In this document: piece after piece, positions 56,401 to 64,000 of the stretch
Numbering within the stretch: the first letter of the stretch is position 1
Layout: every line of letters begins with the position of its first letter
Source of the DNA: Liquidambar formosana
Lineage: Eukaryota; Streptophyta; Magnoliopsida; Saxifragales; Altingiaceae
Direction of reading: 5' to 3'
Assembly: GCA_039720395.1 (NCBI GenBank)
Contig: CM077824.1
Span: forward strand, 28,706,586-28,770,585
DNA length: 64,000 nt
Translations under genes and position numbers: made by a program
Notes under the pieces: generated by a model
What the model saw: only the letters and a program-made list of their open reading frames with translations
Databases searched by the model: none
What the model was told of the DNA's origin: nothing

Positions 56401-59400
56401 TGTTTTTCCAGGCTCTTTTTGAAGCAAAAAAGATTGGGGGTTTTGGTGGGAGGGGGGGCGCGGGCCATTTGAAGATCAAACTGTCCAAAATATATTATCA
56501 TCCTCCTTTTTATTTCCATGCACATTTGTTAAGTGAGAACCTTTATTGTTAGGTCCTCCAATTTGACTGCATGCCAATTAAAACCACAAAAAGAGTGTTT
56601 TAGGAGATAGAAGTAGCAGGCTCTTATCACTTGAAAATTTTAGCTCAGTTTAAGAAAAATTCGTAAATTATTTAAAGACAACAATATATGCTCTAGATGT
56701 AAACAACAATATATTTAAGAATATCCAAGCTTCTTTGAACACTATGAAGACATAGATTAAAGTATATATAATTGATTTTTTTAACCAAGGACAAAGAAAG
56801 CCTCCTTTAAAGCATGAGGAAGCCAGCAATTATTATTGGCAAAAATTGTCAAGAAATTATCCTTCCTCAATAATGCAAGGCTAGATCTATTACTGAAAAA
56901 GGGAGAGTGCAAACAATATAGTTCTCCTACTATAAACAATTTCTTAACACCCTTTTTTGTTTAAATAACTAACAATCAAGCAGTGCCGCTTTTATAGGTG
57001 TGAATGTAAAATATCACATCTAAACAAAAATAAAATAAAATAAAAATGCCAGATTTGTTGTCAACAATACTATTTCAGCCCTACAAAACTCTCCAAAGAT
57101 CAAGCAATGACATCCAATTTGATAAGAATGTACCTGCACCAGCCCATGCAAAGTCCTGGTGCATGGAAGCGAGGAAAAAAGGCTCAAGGGTCAAACTATA
57201 TTCGATCCCAATAAAACCACCAAATGCTTGTCAGATATGTGGGATTGTAGAAGGTGCAACAATTAATTTTTATCCAACTAACCCAAATACAACCAGATCT
57301 CCTTGATATTAATTCAAAAATACACTTAATATTGAAGCAATAAAATCACTTCTAAGGAAAAATTCACTTAAATTAATCCAAACTGCATTTCTGCTTCCTT
57401 AGATATTTACAAAATATGAGCTCTGATCCCTTTTGCCAGACCTTGTATTCTATGACACTATGATACTTCTCCTATTAGTCTTGAGAGTTAAAGTCTTAAC
57501 CCCTTTTGCCGATGTCATAAACTTATTTGAAACATTAATTGGAGAAATGAATTATCGGAAATACAGTGACTATAAATAATCACATGATACTTCCAATGTC
57601 AAAAAATTTATGCACAAATTTCAAATAAAGGATTTATCACATATTGCAAAAGGTCTTTGCTAGGGAAAGTTCAGGTCAGTTAGATCTTTCTTATGGAAGG
57701 AAACTGGTTGCTCAAACATAGATTTTTCGTGCCAATCCAAACAAAAACAAAAAACAATTATAATGTTTGTTGAGATATTACAAACATTTATCTGGAAATA
57801 ATTCTCTCAGAGATGTGCCTACCGTGGATAGCCTGAAAGGACAAAATTTGGGCTTCCCTCTCCGTCCACACTTCAAAAGATGTGCACCCTTCTTTAAAGC
57901 CACGATCGCCTGCACAAAGTCACAAAGAACTTAAAACACAAAGAGTTATAAAGAACCAAAAAGAGTACATACCTTCTAGTACAACTGAGAAATAAAAGCA
58001 ACAATAAAAATTCTTACTAAATTTAAAATAATAATAATAATAATAACAATAATAACAAATTAATTAATTAATTAATAATCCGTAAGATTTCAACCAACCA
58101 TGATCATTTTCATTCATGAGATAAGCAATATTAATATATTATGCTAAAGTTTTAGAACAATTCTGAGATGCTACAATATCAGAATCTCATTTTGATCTAA
58201 GCAAGACTGAAATTACTGTCAATCCCAAAATTTAAAATGTTGATTCAAATCAAATGAGGAAAAAAAAAAAAAAAACAGAAAAGAAAAATAGTAGTAAATA
58301 CAGTATGACAGACAAATCCAAAGATATCATGAAAGCAAAACAAGACCAATACTGGGATGAAGCGAAAACCTGCCACCAGTAATCCTATTTCCAGAAAACA
58401 AGAACTCAAAACAAAAATAAATATACTCTAGATACGCATGGAAAATGATAAACAATTGTTTGAGATCAAATTAAATAGTATTGACAGAATAAAACAAAAT
58501 GAAATAAAAAAACAAAGCTATAGAAAAAATATTTGCATAGTTCACTCACGAAGGAGCTATGTGAACAAATAATCAAGCAAGAATAAATCCACTGTCAATG
58601 AATAAATTACATGCAAACCCCTATCTCTCTACGACCTGGTGAACCTCTCTTATAACCTGAGTAATAAACTAATTAACCCTTCTCATACAACCCAACTAAA
58701 AACACACACACCCACTCTCACAATGTCCTCACAAGCCTGGAAAAACACCATGATTGTTACACCCCCAGTGACCTTGGAACAGAGCCTTTGCAAGAGAAGA
58801 ATAAGAACGTTGTAGAGAACGGAACCCTCACTTGCGAACAGTAAGAACACTATCTTTATTTCAAGAGAAATCCCAACTAAATGTAATAGCCTTCCTTATT
58901 AGACAAGATTATGCATCTATAGAATTCACTTTCCCGTATCTTAAAATTAACCCAAAAAAAAAAAAATAATAAAAACTTTCAATGATGCCCCTATATGAAG
59001 AAGAAAACACAAACTCAAGAGATAACTACCAACAGACCAAACCAAAATTTGCAGTGAGTACAAAAACAAGTTGCATCTTAGCTCATTAACTAAAGACAAA
59101 GTCCCAAATACTTTCGAAGGAAAATCTCTATTATACAGTTCCATTTTCTGCAATTGTAGACTGAAAATTCAAACCAAAGGGCACCATTGTGCAATCTTAG
59201 AAGAAATCCCATAAATTTTTGAAATTGAAGACAACATCTGATTTTAATGGTTCACTAAAATACAAACAGAATTCCATTAGTGGCATGTGTTCATAATGTT
59301 GTACTCATAAGAGAGCAATCAACCTCCATCCCAGCTCATGGAGAAGGAGAGAAAGTTTGGATAACCACATCTATACCAACACAAAAATTTCAAATCCCTA

Positions 59401-60028
59401 AAAACAAAAACCATATGTTGATAAATTACATAAACGACGCATTAACAGAGAATAATAAAAATATTACACTTGAATGAAAATTATAAATCCAGTAAGCCTC
59501 CCTCACTCCCTCATGATGCAGACAAGAAGCCAACAAAAGAATAATAACTGATAATTAGGAAATTTTGGGACCAAAATCAATACAATGCGAGGTTGATCTA
59601 CCACAAATACCATTGAATCCCAACTTTGATCCCAAACGCAATAATTACGGATTGAAATCGGCACCACCCTTCAGGTAATAAGTAGGATTTTGAGTCCATT
59701 TTGCATTTCACATACCAAAACTATACTAAAACTGTATCATGAACAAGAACAAAAGAATAAAGAAATCTCTAAGACCGCCTATCCAAATGATCTCTAAGAC
59801 CTCCTATCCAAATGCACATCACATCTTCTACCAAATTTGAATTTCAAAACCCAAACAAACAAATAAATAAATAAACGAAAACGAAAGAACTACAAGGGTT
59901 TAACAGTTTGTACAGAGCTGAAGAAAACACCAACAAGATCATCATTTCAAAGGGGACGTCGCTACCGTTTCAGCACACCTGAGGTGCAGAGGATTTCACA
60001 GATGCTTGTATTCAAAAGGTGCAGTCCT

Positions 60029-60079
<51 letters not shown>

Positions 60080-60136
60080 AGAGACCTGTTCAACAGTTCT
60101 GTCAAAAGGGACTGTTGCTACAGTTTCATCACCCAT
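35769..60136 (-). CDS. PRAF-type protein: PH, RCC1, FYVE and BRX domains (9 coding exons)
   Basis: Coding exons on the minus strand are 60136-60086, 57909-57823, 47563-47474, 47343-47269, 47146-46952, 42284-40182, 38096-37950, 36657-36242 and 35889-35769. Together they are 3285 nt, 1094 codons plus stop, with all joints in frame and GT-AG borders. Domains by residue: PH about 18-125, RCC1 repeats about 261-646, FYVE finger about 656-714, coiled coil about 855-925, BRX about 1025-1080. Known plant proteins of this build (about 1100 aa) bind phosphoinositides through PH, can act on small GTPases through RCC1, and take part in polarity or endomembrane traffic. The FYVE core reads RKKHNCYNCG, with Asn in place of the second His of the classic RHHCR motif; this is usual in plant PRAF proteins. 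All transposons lie in introns, so the gene appears intact. Confidence 0.93.
35890..37949 (-). other. PRAF-type gene, introns 8 and 7 (with exon 8 between)
   Basis: Intron 8 (35890-36241) is short and plain. Intron 7 (36658-37949) is AT-rich, with a (GAAA)n run at about 37022-37051 and a pure A run (T on the sense strand) at 37921-37945 next to the donor. No transposon was recognised. Confidence 0.6.
36242..36657 (-). CDS. PRAF-type gene, coding exon 8 (linker and first half of BRX)
   Basis: 416 nt, LHTLSEKLSAG and onward. A low-complexity Ser-rich linker is followed by EWVEQYEPGVYITFVTLSSG, the first half of the BRX domain, which mediates protein-protein contacts. Acceptor TTTGGTGCAG, donor CAG|GTATTT, phase 2. 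Confidence 0.92.
37950..38096 (-). CDS. PRAF-type gene, coding exon 7 (coiled coil)
   Basis: 49 codons, ARRLEEQCQMRSEKIQECQL and onward to VRALTSR, an uninterrupted heptad helix found between FYVE and BRX in PRAF proteins. Acceptor TTTAATAG; donor AGG|GTAATT, followed by a long T run on the minus strand. Confidence 0.9.
38388..38424. repeat. C27-A10 homopolymer pair in intron 6
   Basis: 27 C residues followed directly by 10 A residues, in an intron that is otherwise AT-rich. Such runs are often of uncertain length in assemblies. Confidence 0.9.
38742..39440 (-). mobile_element. Possible small Helitron in intron 6
   Basis: Minus strand: a hairpin (CATGTGCAACACACATG) followed by TGCACCAACTAG and then T, a classic Helitron 3' end (CTAG at 38745-38742). 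The same end, nearly base for base, closes the Helitron at 62676. A possible 5' end, TC preceded by A (TCTACTACTTAAATT), is at 39440. No protein is encoded. The right limit is uncertain. Confidence 0.45.
39441..40181 (-). other. Remainder of intron 6, nothing recognised
   Basis: AT-rich sequence up to the donor of exon 6; no repeat end or coding sequence was recognised. Confidence 0.5.
40182..42284 (-). CDS. PRAF-type gene, coding exon 6 (RCC1 repeats and FYVE finger)
   Basis: 701 codons. A Ser-rich linker is followed by RCC1 blades with the hallmarks VFCWGEGNGGRLGH, LYTWGENGCG, LFTYGDGTFGVLGHG, LFTWGDGDKGRLGH, VYTMGSAVHGQLG and VYTWGKGANGQLG, and then a Cys-rich FYVE finger. Its tail ends in EEVQRLRAE, the start of the coiled coil. 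The start at 42284 (after ATGTGAAG) is the in-frame choice; an alternative acceptor GCGCAG would start at 42276 and break the frame. Donor GAG|GTAATT. Confidence 0.92.
42285..43496 (-). other. PRAF-type gene, intron 5, left part
   Basis: AT-rich, with an (ATATAA)n-like run near 43201-43242. Short frames without domain. The intron acceptor lies at its left end. Confidence 0.5.
43497..44817 (+). repeat. Solo SIRE-type LTR in intron 5, antisense to the gene
   Basis: TGTTGGACCTAAGGG to TTGGGACAACA, 1321 bp, flanked by perfect 5-bp target duplications ATACT (43492-43496 and 44818-44822). It shares the U3 core (CATTTTGGACCC...TATAAATACA, TATA at 44267-44274) and the R/U5 hairpin block with the full-length element at 16912-27024. 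Its U3 palindromes are different: CAGACGTCCGAAA variants (43919-44150). A solo LTR arises by recombination between the two LTRs of one insertion. Confidence 0.92.
44818..46951 (-). other. PRAF-type gene, intron 5, right part
   Basis: No coding domain was recognised. T-rich runs at 45110-45140 and 46890-46904, A run at 44941-44958. The stretch 45190-46420 is of more even composition and could be an old unrecognised repeat. Confidence 0.4.
46952..47146 (-). CDS. PRAF-type gene, coding exon 5 (PH C-terminal helix and linker)
   Basis: 65 codons, MCKDKVQADSWFVGLKAVTS (the C-terminal PH helix with its conserved Trp), then a basic linker ending DATSISQ. Acceptor TTTTACATAG, donor CAG|GTTTAG. Confidence 0.9.
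47269..47343 (-). CDS. PRAF-type gene, coding exon 4 (PH domain)
   Basis: 25 codons, GKLQLERECQSFSLIYANG and onward, PH strands 5-6. Acceptor ATTTTCAG, donor CTG|GTAATA. Confidence 0.92.
47474..47563 (-). CDS. PRAF-type gene, coding exon 3 (PH domain)
   Basis: 30 codons, DERFLIWYSGQQEKHLRLSS to IIPGQRT, PH strands 2-4. Acceptor GATTTCAG, donor ACT|GTATGT. Confidence 0.92.
48327..48455 (+). mobile_element. Stowaway-type MITE fragment
   Basis: CTCCCTCCGTCCCA at 48327-48340, preceded by TA, is the canonical Stowaway (Tc1/mariner MITE) terminus. The expected inverse end is not found on the other side of the LINE, so the MITE is truncated. The LINE target duplication (48447-48455) is its last recognisable part. 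Confidence 0.6.
48547..50298 (-). pseudogene. LINE ORF2 C-terminal part (RT palm/thumb and zf-RVT), degraded
   Basis: Four minus-strand frames in succession. RT continues with LSPFSFILVVEVLSN, the catalytic box reading FTDD instead of the usual FADD (about 50115-50130, frame shifted just before it), and the thumb LEVNLGKSEI...VTYLGLPLGARFK. The zf-RVT/C-terminal part follows (YSKGSFSMKSFYNVL, IPTKVAFFCWLV, 49140-48950). Stops near 49762 and 49535 break it. The catalytic Asp pair itself is present. Confidence 0.8.
50213..52177 (-). pseudogene. LINE ORF2: endonuclease and RT N-terminal part (654-codon frame)
   Basis: A long open frame starts at ATG 52177. The endonuclease shows NWNVRGLNSRERRRRI, DIVVFQESK, VAGDFNVVRYP and LSDHVPLLV, i.e. 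the Asn, Glu, Asp-Asn and Asp-His residues of an AP-type nuclease. A coiled linker, RT blocks (NATFIALIPKKGE, DFRPISLLSSVYKIISKVLA, QFAFIKGRQIVDA) and MVKIDLEKVYDHVNW follow. Its frame then shifts near 50290, before the catalytic box. The start codon overlaps the ORF1 stop (ATGA). Confidence 0.85.
52174..52698 (-). pseudogene. LINE ORF1, C-terminal part
   Basis: A 174-codon minus-strand frame, acidic, ending with a basic segment RRRKVSPEERRRRELRKLEW that is usual at the C-terminus of plant LINE ORF1. DUF4283 and the zinc knuckle are missing because the insertion is 5' truncated near 52719. It passes through a run of about eleven G residues (C on the plus strand, from 52202) just before its stop, so the final codons are uncertain. 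Confidence 0.65.
53382..55299 (+). repeat. Possible solo LTR in intron 2
   Basis: Begins TGTTGGGTACC and ends TTAACCCAACA, so TGTTGGGT is inverted at the ends over 1918 bp. A TATA-like CTTATATAAGACC (54181-54193) precedes a region resembling a leader. There is no ORF of note and no clear 5-bp target duplication (TTAAT left, GATTT right), so this remains a candidate only. Confidence 0.4.
55635..57118. repeat. Tandem duplication, 2 x about 743 bp, in intron 2
   Basis: Unit 1 (55635-56378) and unit 2 (56379-57118) both begin ATTACAGATCATTAAAATCG and end with AAGCAATGACATCCAAT. They differ by scattered substitutions and short indels. The two copies are directly joined. Confidence 0.9.
57823..57909 (-). 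CDS. PRAF-type gene, coding exon 2 (PH domain start)
   Basis: 29 codons, AIVALKKGAHLLKCGRRGK and onward, the first PH strands with the basic KKG...GRRGKPK patch that contacts phosphoinositides. Acceptor TTTGTGCAG, donor ACG|GTAGGC. Confidence 0.92.
57910..60085 (-). other. PRAF-type gene, intron 1
   Basis: AT-rich, without recognised transposon ends. It contains (AAT)n and (TTAA)n runs at 58028-58078, an A run near 58260-58275, and at its 5' end the microsatellite (TA)n 60029-60045 with (GA)n 60046-60074. Confidence 0.7.
60086..60136 (-). CDS. PRAF-type gene, coding exon 1
   Basis: Encodes MGDETVATVPFDRTVEQ, 17 residues that end at the helix start of the PH domain. The ATG (60136-60134) has A at -3 and G at +4. 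An in-frame ATG farther upstream (60229) would add 31 residues unlike the family, so it was not chosen. The donor is CAG|GTCTCT, weak after +2, and the intron starts at once with CT-rich, then (GA)n/(TA)n sequence. Confidence 0.85.
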
Positions 60137-60400
60137 TATGTAGAGAATTTCATGGAAGAGAGACAAAGAAGCAGAAGTAGAAGTGTTGGATGTCCCCCGC
60201 CAGGAACCCCAACAGTAGAAGAATGTCACTGAGATAAGAAGGCAGAAGAAGATGCTTCTACTTTTGCAGAGAGAATATGAGAGAGAGAGAGAGAAAGAAA
60301 GATGAGGGAGAAGAATTTCTAAGAGAGCGAGACCGATGAGTAAAATTTTCCCATTTTTTGTTGCAATACACTCTTTTTATTTAGAGAGAATCCACTCTTC
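60137..60400 (-). promoter_or_regulatory. Predicted 5' UTR and core promoter of the PRAF-type gene
   Basis: Upstream of the ATG (minus strand) lies a leader with a GA/CT-rich run (60276-60305 on the plus strand). A TATA-like TCTAAATAAAAAG occurs near 60374-60386. The CT-rich pyrimidine patch downstream of a TATA-like element is common in plant core promoters. The transcription start is not visible directly. Confidence 0.4.
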
Positions 60401-60877
60401 CACTACTAGAGTTCACTTCATGTGTCGTGCACAGAGAAAAGCAGAGGGGGTTTTAATTACTAAACCCATTTGCACGTGTGCACCATAGCACATGCGTTTT
60501 ATGGCTTTTGGTAATATATGGAATCAGACATGCCCTTATTAGGAGTGATATATTTTATGTTTGGGAGGCAAATCCATTATATATATGTTAAGAATAATTA
60601 TAGGCATGTCACTCAATATTTTGCAACATTCTTCATTCCTTATGGGGCTGTCAGCTGTGCCAAAGGTTAGGAAACAAAATCAAAGAAAACCATTTAAGAT
60701 TTCATGGACCACACAACCCACAAAGACATATTTGAGAAAAAAAAAATCAGTTGTTAGTGCCATTGTATCATAGTTGGTCTTTCCTTAATCTATTCTTTTT
60801 CTTTTCTTTTAAACAAAGTAACAAACTTGTTATTTCATCATATCAACCACCTCAATTATTATCTATATATCTATCTA

Positions 60878-60940
60878 TCTATACTACCTATAAAAGTTTA
60901 TACTTTAGAAAAACTTTTGATTGACTATATTACTCCTAAT

Positions 60941-60979
<39 letters not shown>

Positions 60980-62676
60980 AATATTACCCCTTGCTTACCC
61001 TATTTTCACAATCACAATCACAATCCATCAAACATACTCCAAAAAAACCCTAGCCATCTAAAACAATTCTTCTTGACCGACCGTGTCCTTTTAGATTTAT
61101 AATACCGGCACATTCTCTAATCTTTTGGGCATTCAAACTCTACTTGGGCAATGTAGCATGGTAAGAATCTCTTAATACTTGAAGGGGTGAGCAAATAACC
61201 AAAGCAGATAGTGGGGCATGACATGTAGGATAGAGTCTTGATTAATTAGGGACAATGATGGTCAAGTAATCGTAGCAGCTTCTAATTCATGGTGATTGTA
61301 GAACCTATATATGGCAATGAGATTTGTAGTGGAATTCGCTCGTGATTTAGAATTAACATCAATGGCCCTGAAAGGTACTCGCTTGGAGGTAAAAACCTCC
61401 CTTGGCCGCCCTTGTTTTTGTTATTTTGTTTTTTACTTTTTCACTTTCGTACAATCTATTTGTTTTCTTCCATGAGATTTGTGTTAGGTGTGTGTTTAGG
61501 GTTTAGGGTTTTTTTTTTTTCCCCTACTTTCATACAATCTATTTTTCTTCTTCTATACGGTCTTTGCCCGGTATGCAGACAGAGCCATTCTACTACATAA
61601 ATTTTTTATTTTTTTTTTCATGCACCTCACTCATATATGTTTCAACTGATTGGATAAGAAGTGAAAGGAAAAAAATTATTTAAGACACAATAAAGCTTTA
61701 CAAAAAAAAAAATAATAATAATAAAGGTTAAATTTTCATGTACTGATTAATTTGAAAACTAAAAACTAATAAGTCATAATTAACACCTCAAATTAAAAGA
61801 AGCAATATAAATTATAATAATTACAACAAACAACAAAATGTCACAAGAAAAGACATCACCCCAAAAGAAAAGTCACAAGAAAAGACAGTAATCTAATAGT
61901 GGAATTTTAATTTTATCATTACTTTATTACCCAATTAATCCAATTAGGTACCACTAGATCCCATTGGATTTTTTTGGTTTTTTTTTTTTTTTTTTGGTTA
62001 GTATGGTTGAATCTAGTTTAATAGGTTGAATTGGATTGGTTTTCGAAACATTGGTATATTATATTACGAGGAATAATATGATAAAGTGGAGATGGTGGAT
62101 ATGGAGGTGAATAAAGAACAAGATACTTTTTGTCCAGCAGAATCCAAAAGATATAATGTGTGTCCCATTTGCTTCAACCGAAAAAAATAAAATAAATAAA
62201 CATGCAGAAAATTTCCTGTAAGAGAATAGTGTTGCTTTAAACAAAAAATAATTTATTCATGGGGCATGATGAATCAAGAACTCCAATCAACCAAAATCTT
62301 CGGTAGAAAAAGAGAAGAAAAAAAAAGGGAGAATGAACACATAAAAATATATATAAATATACTTGTAAATATATGTTGGATCATGATCAAGTGAGCACGT
62401 GAGTCATGGGGGTACCAATGCATGGGTAGAAACCTGACACATGGTGTTGATATAAGTTAGGTGAGGTAAAGGATGAGTAGCCAAAGAGGGGAAAAAAAGA
62501 GAGATGGATTGAATTCGTTTCCTTGAATGAGCTCTAAAAATTTAAGAAATTGTGGACCTTCAAAATATAATCATAAACAAATAATGCGGATACTCATATG
62601 ATAATAAATAATAATAATAATAATAATAATTGCAACTTAAAATGGTCCATGTGCATTGCACATGTGCATCAACTAG
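60878..62676 (+). mobile_element. Non-autonomous Helitron upstream of the PRAF-type gene
   Basis: Starts TCTATACTACCTATAAAAG after an A (60877) and ends with the hairpin CATGTGCATTGCACATG, then TGCATCAACTAG followed by T (62677): TC start, CTAG end and A-T insertion context are all met. It encodes no Rep/helicase. Internal (TA)n run at 60944-60976. The exact left base is uncertain because TCTA is repeated there. Confidence 0.7.
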
Positions 62677-64000
62677 TATATAAAAGAAGACAGGTGAGTA
62701 CGTGCTGATATAATTTATATTAACCTTGTCTTGGAAATTGTATCTTGTACATTAATGGTTTAATTACGAGGTACTTTGAACTAATGCAGAGAGTACAACT
62801 CCTAATGTATGATGTTAATAAATTATATCAATACATGCTCATAAACTGAAGTTGTATATGTATGTATGCATACAGAAAACTCTTAATTTGGGATCACGGA
62901 CTTCAATAGAAAATTCTCCACTCCAAACCAAAATGAACTAAATATATTCTACATTTGTGAGAATTAGGGATCTATCTTTTTTATTCTTTTATCCATATCG
63001 TTCTAAGGTATCTAAACTTTTGGCTTGACTATTCCCCAATCTCAAGTAAGAATATCGCTCATTTGAGCATATAATCAACCAAAAAAATCCTATTGCCCCT
63101 TGGGAGTATTAGGAGTTGAGGAAATCTTGAACCAAATTAGTGTTCGAATATATTTGTCTAGAGAAAATACTTGTAAAAGGGGTTTACCCAAGTCCAAATA
63201 AAGATGAGAATGATTTTGTTAGTTGGATAAAGAAATTATATATGAGGAGTTGTGCGCTTATATGGACAAAGAATGCTGTTAGTTATATATATATATATGT
63301 GTGTGTGTGTGTGAGTAGCGACTTGCATGATGCATGACAAGTTTATTTATTTATGTTTTTAAAGAAACTCTATTAAAATTTTTATGAATAAATCTAACAA
63401 ACAAAATCATATTTAGATGAGAAAAATAAGAAATAAATTTAAATAGATGCCATCCAACCCATAAGAAATAGGTAGATTTAGAATTTGAGTATGGTAAAAT
63501 AGCATTAAAAAAAAAAGGATTTGGAGTGCAGTGCTGTGGGAGATGGATAGTGGGTAATGTGTAGAAAAACAGTATTTCGTATGATGCGCGGAATAATATA
63601 TAATATTTTTATAATTATAACCAACGTTAATATCGCATTCTAGTCAAATGTTACCTAAAGATTCAAGTTTGAGTTTGAGCTACTTTGATGAATATAAGAG
63701 GTCAAATATTTTGTGCCTTCCGAATAAGGGTAGGGTTTTGTCTCTGGTTGTCTTGCCGAAGAAAGTCGCAAATTTCAGAATTCAATGAGTGCTCCCGTCG
63801 CTTATATACATGGCCATGGATTCATGGGAGATACATTATTATTTTTTAATTATTAAATTCTAATATATTATCCATATTGGCTCCCATGTGACATGCTGGT
63901 TTTACACTGACCTTTGTCTACTGTTTTCATACGTGACATTGCGAGCTACTAAGGTAGGCCCATGTGTAGCCCTCCCCAAATTAAAATGCGTGTGGTTGCC
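62677..64000. other. Stretch without recognised gene
   Basis: AT-rich DNA with a (TA)n(GT)n run near 63287-63313. No domain, RNA gene or repeat end was recognised to the window end. Confidence 0.4.

Larger units (their letters stand above)
47564..57822 (-). other. PRAF-type gene, intron 2 (10.3 kb), transposon-laden
   Basis: The intron lies within the PH coding region. It contains a Stowaway-like end, a LINE, a possible solo LTR and a tandem duplication (separate entries). The remaining stretches 47564-48326, 52729-53381, 55300-55634 and 57119-57822 show nothing recognisable. Confidence 0.85.

Noticed and set aside
60134..60229. Upstream in-frame ATG (60229) as start of the PRAF-type protein
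   Set aside because: The added 31 residues (Ser/Thr-rich, hydrophobic) do not fit the family, and the ATG at 60136 has the better context and expected N-terminal length.
60462..60500. GCACGTGTGCACC...GCACATG as another Helitron 3' end
   Set aside because: No CTAG/CTRR end follows on either strand, so the hairpin-like sequence alone is not enough.
63781..63860. Short ATG frame after a CTTATATACATGG TATA-like site at the window end
   Set aside because: Only about 23 codons with no recognisable product; a real gene may start beyond the window, but nothing here supports it.

Overview
The window is eudicot-type plant nuclear DNA and is rich in transposons. It holds one host gene with nine coding exons and introns up to 10 kb, surrounded and invaded by LTR retrotransposons (Copia and Gypsy), L1-type LINEs, Helitrons and MITEs. 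I cannot name the species. No bacterial, organellar or rRNA/tRNA sequence was recognised.

Layout. Positions 1-28,000 are a nest of retrotransposons with no host gene. From left to right it holds: (i) the 3' part of a decayed Copia element with its 3' LTR (1-4231), inserted into (ii) an Ogre/Tat-like Gypsy element on the minus strand (4232-11398, with 5' LTR, PBS, gag, protease and a predicted intron). That element sits in (iii) a piece of a related Gypsy LTR (11399-12893), which abuts (iv) a minus-strand LINE whose pieces lie at 12894-13933, 15021-16911 and 27025-about 27400. The LINE is split by (v) a 1.09-kb LTR-like insert (13934-15020) and by (vi) a full-length but inactive SIRE-type Copia element (16912-27024) with two LTRs, gag, pol and an extra ORF after pol. 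Positions 28,000-35,500 hold Gypsy-type LTR remnants, foldback elements and MITEs.

Host gene. On the minus strand, 60136 down to 35769, lies a complete gene for a PRAF-type protein (PH domain, seven-bladed RCC1 domain, FYVE zinc finger, coiled coil, C-terminal BRX domain). The nine coding exons join in frame with consensus splice sites to give 3285 nt (1094 aa). Its introns hold a solo SIRE-type LTR with a perfect 5-bp target duplication, a 5'-truncated LINE with a 9-bp target duplication, a 743-bp tandem duplication, a possible Helitron and a possible solo LTR. None of these touches an exon. A Helitron-like element (60878-62676) lies upstream of the promoter.

Most unusual signal. At least six LTRs from clearly different families carry, in U3 and about 60-300 bp upstream of the TATA box, a hairpin or a cluster of short near-palindromes whose sequence differs from family to family. 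The full-length SIRE-type element carries another such cluster inside its body, directly upstream of a TATA box and of the extra ORF, which looks like an internal promoter. The same CGATCGAT/CAATTGGGG module occurs in a Copia-like and in a Gypsy-like LTR.
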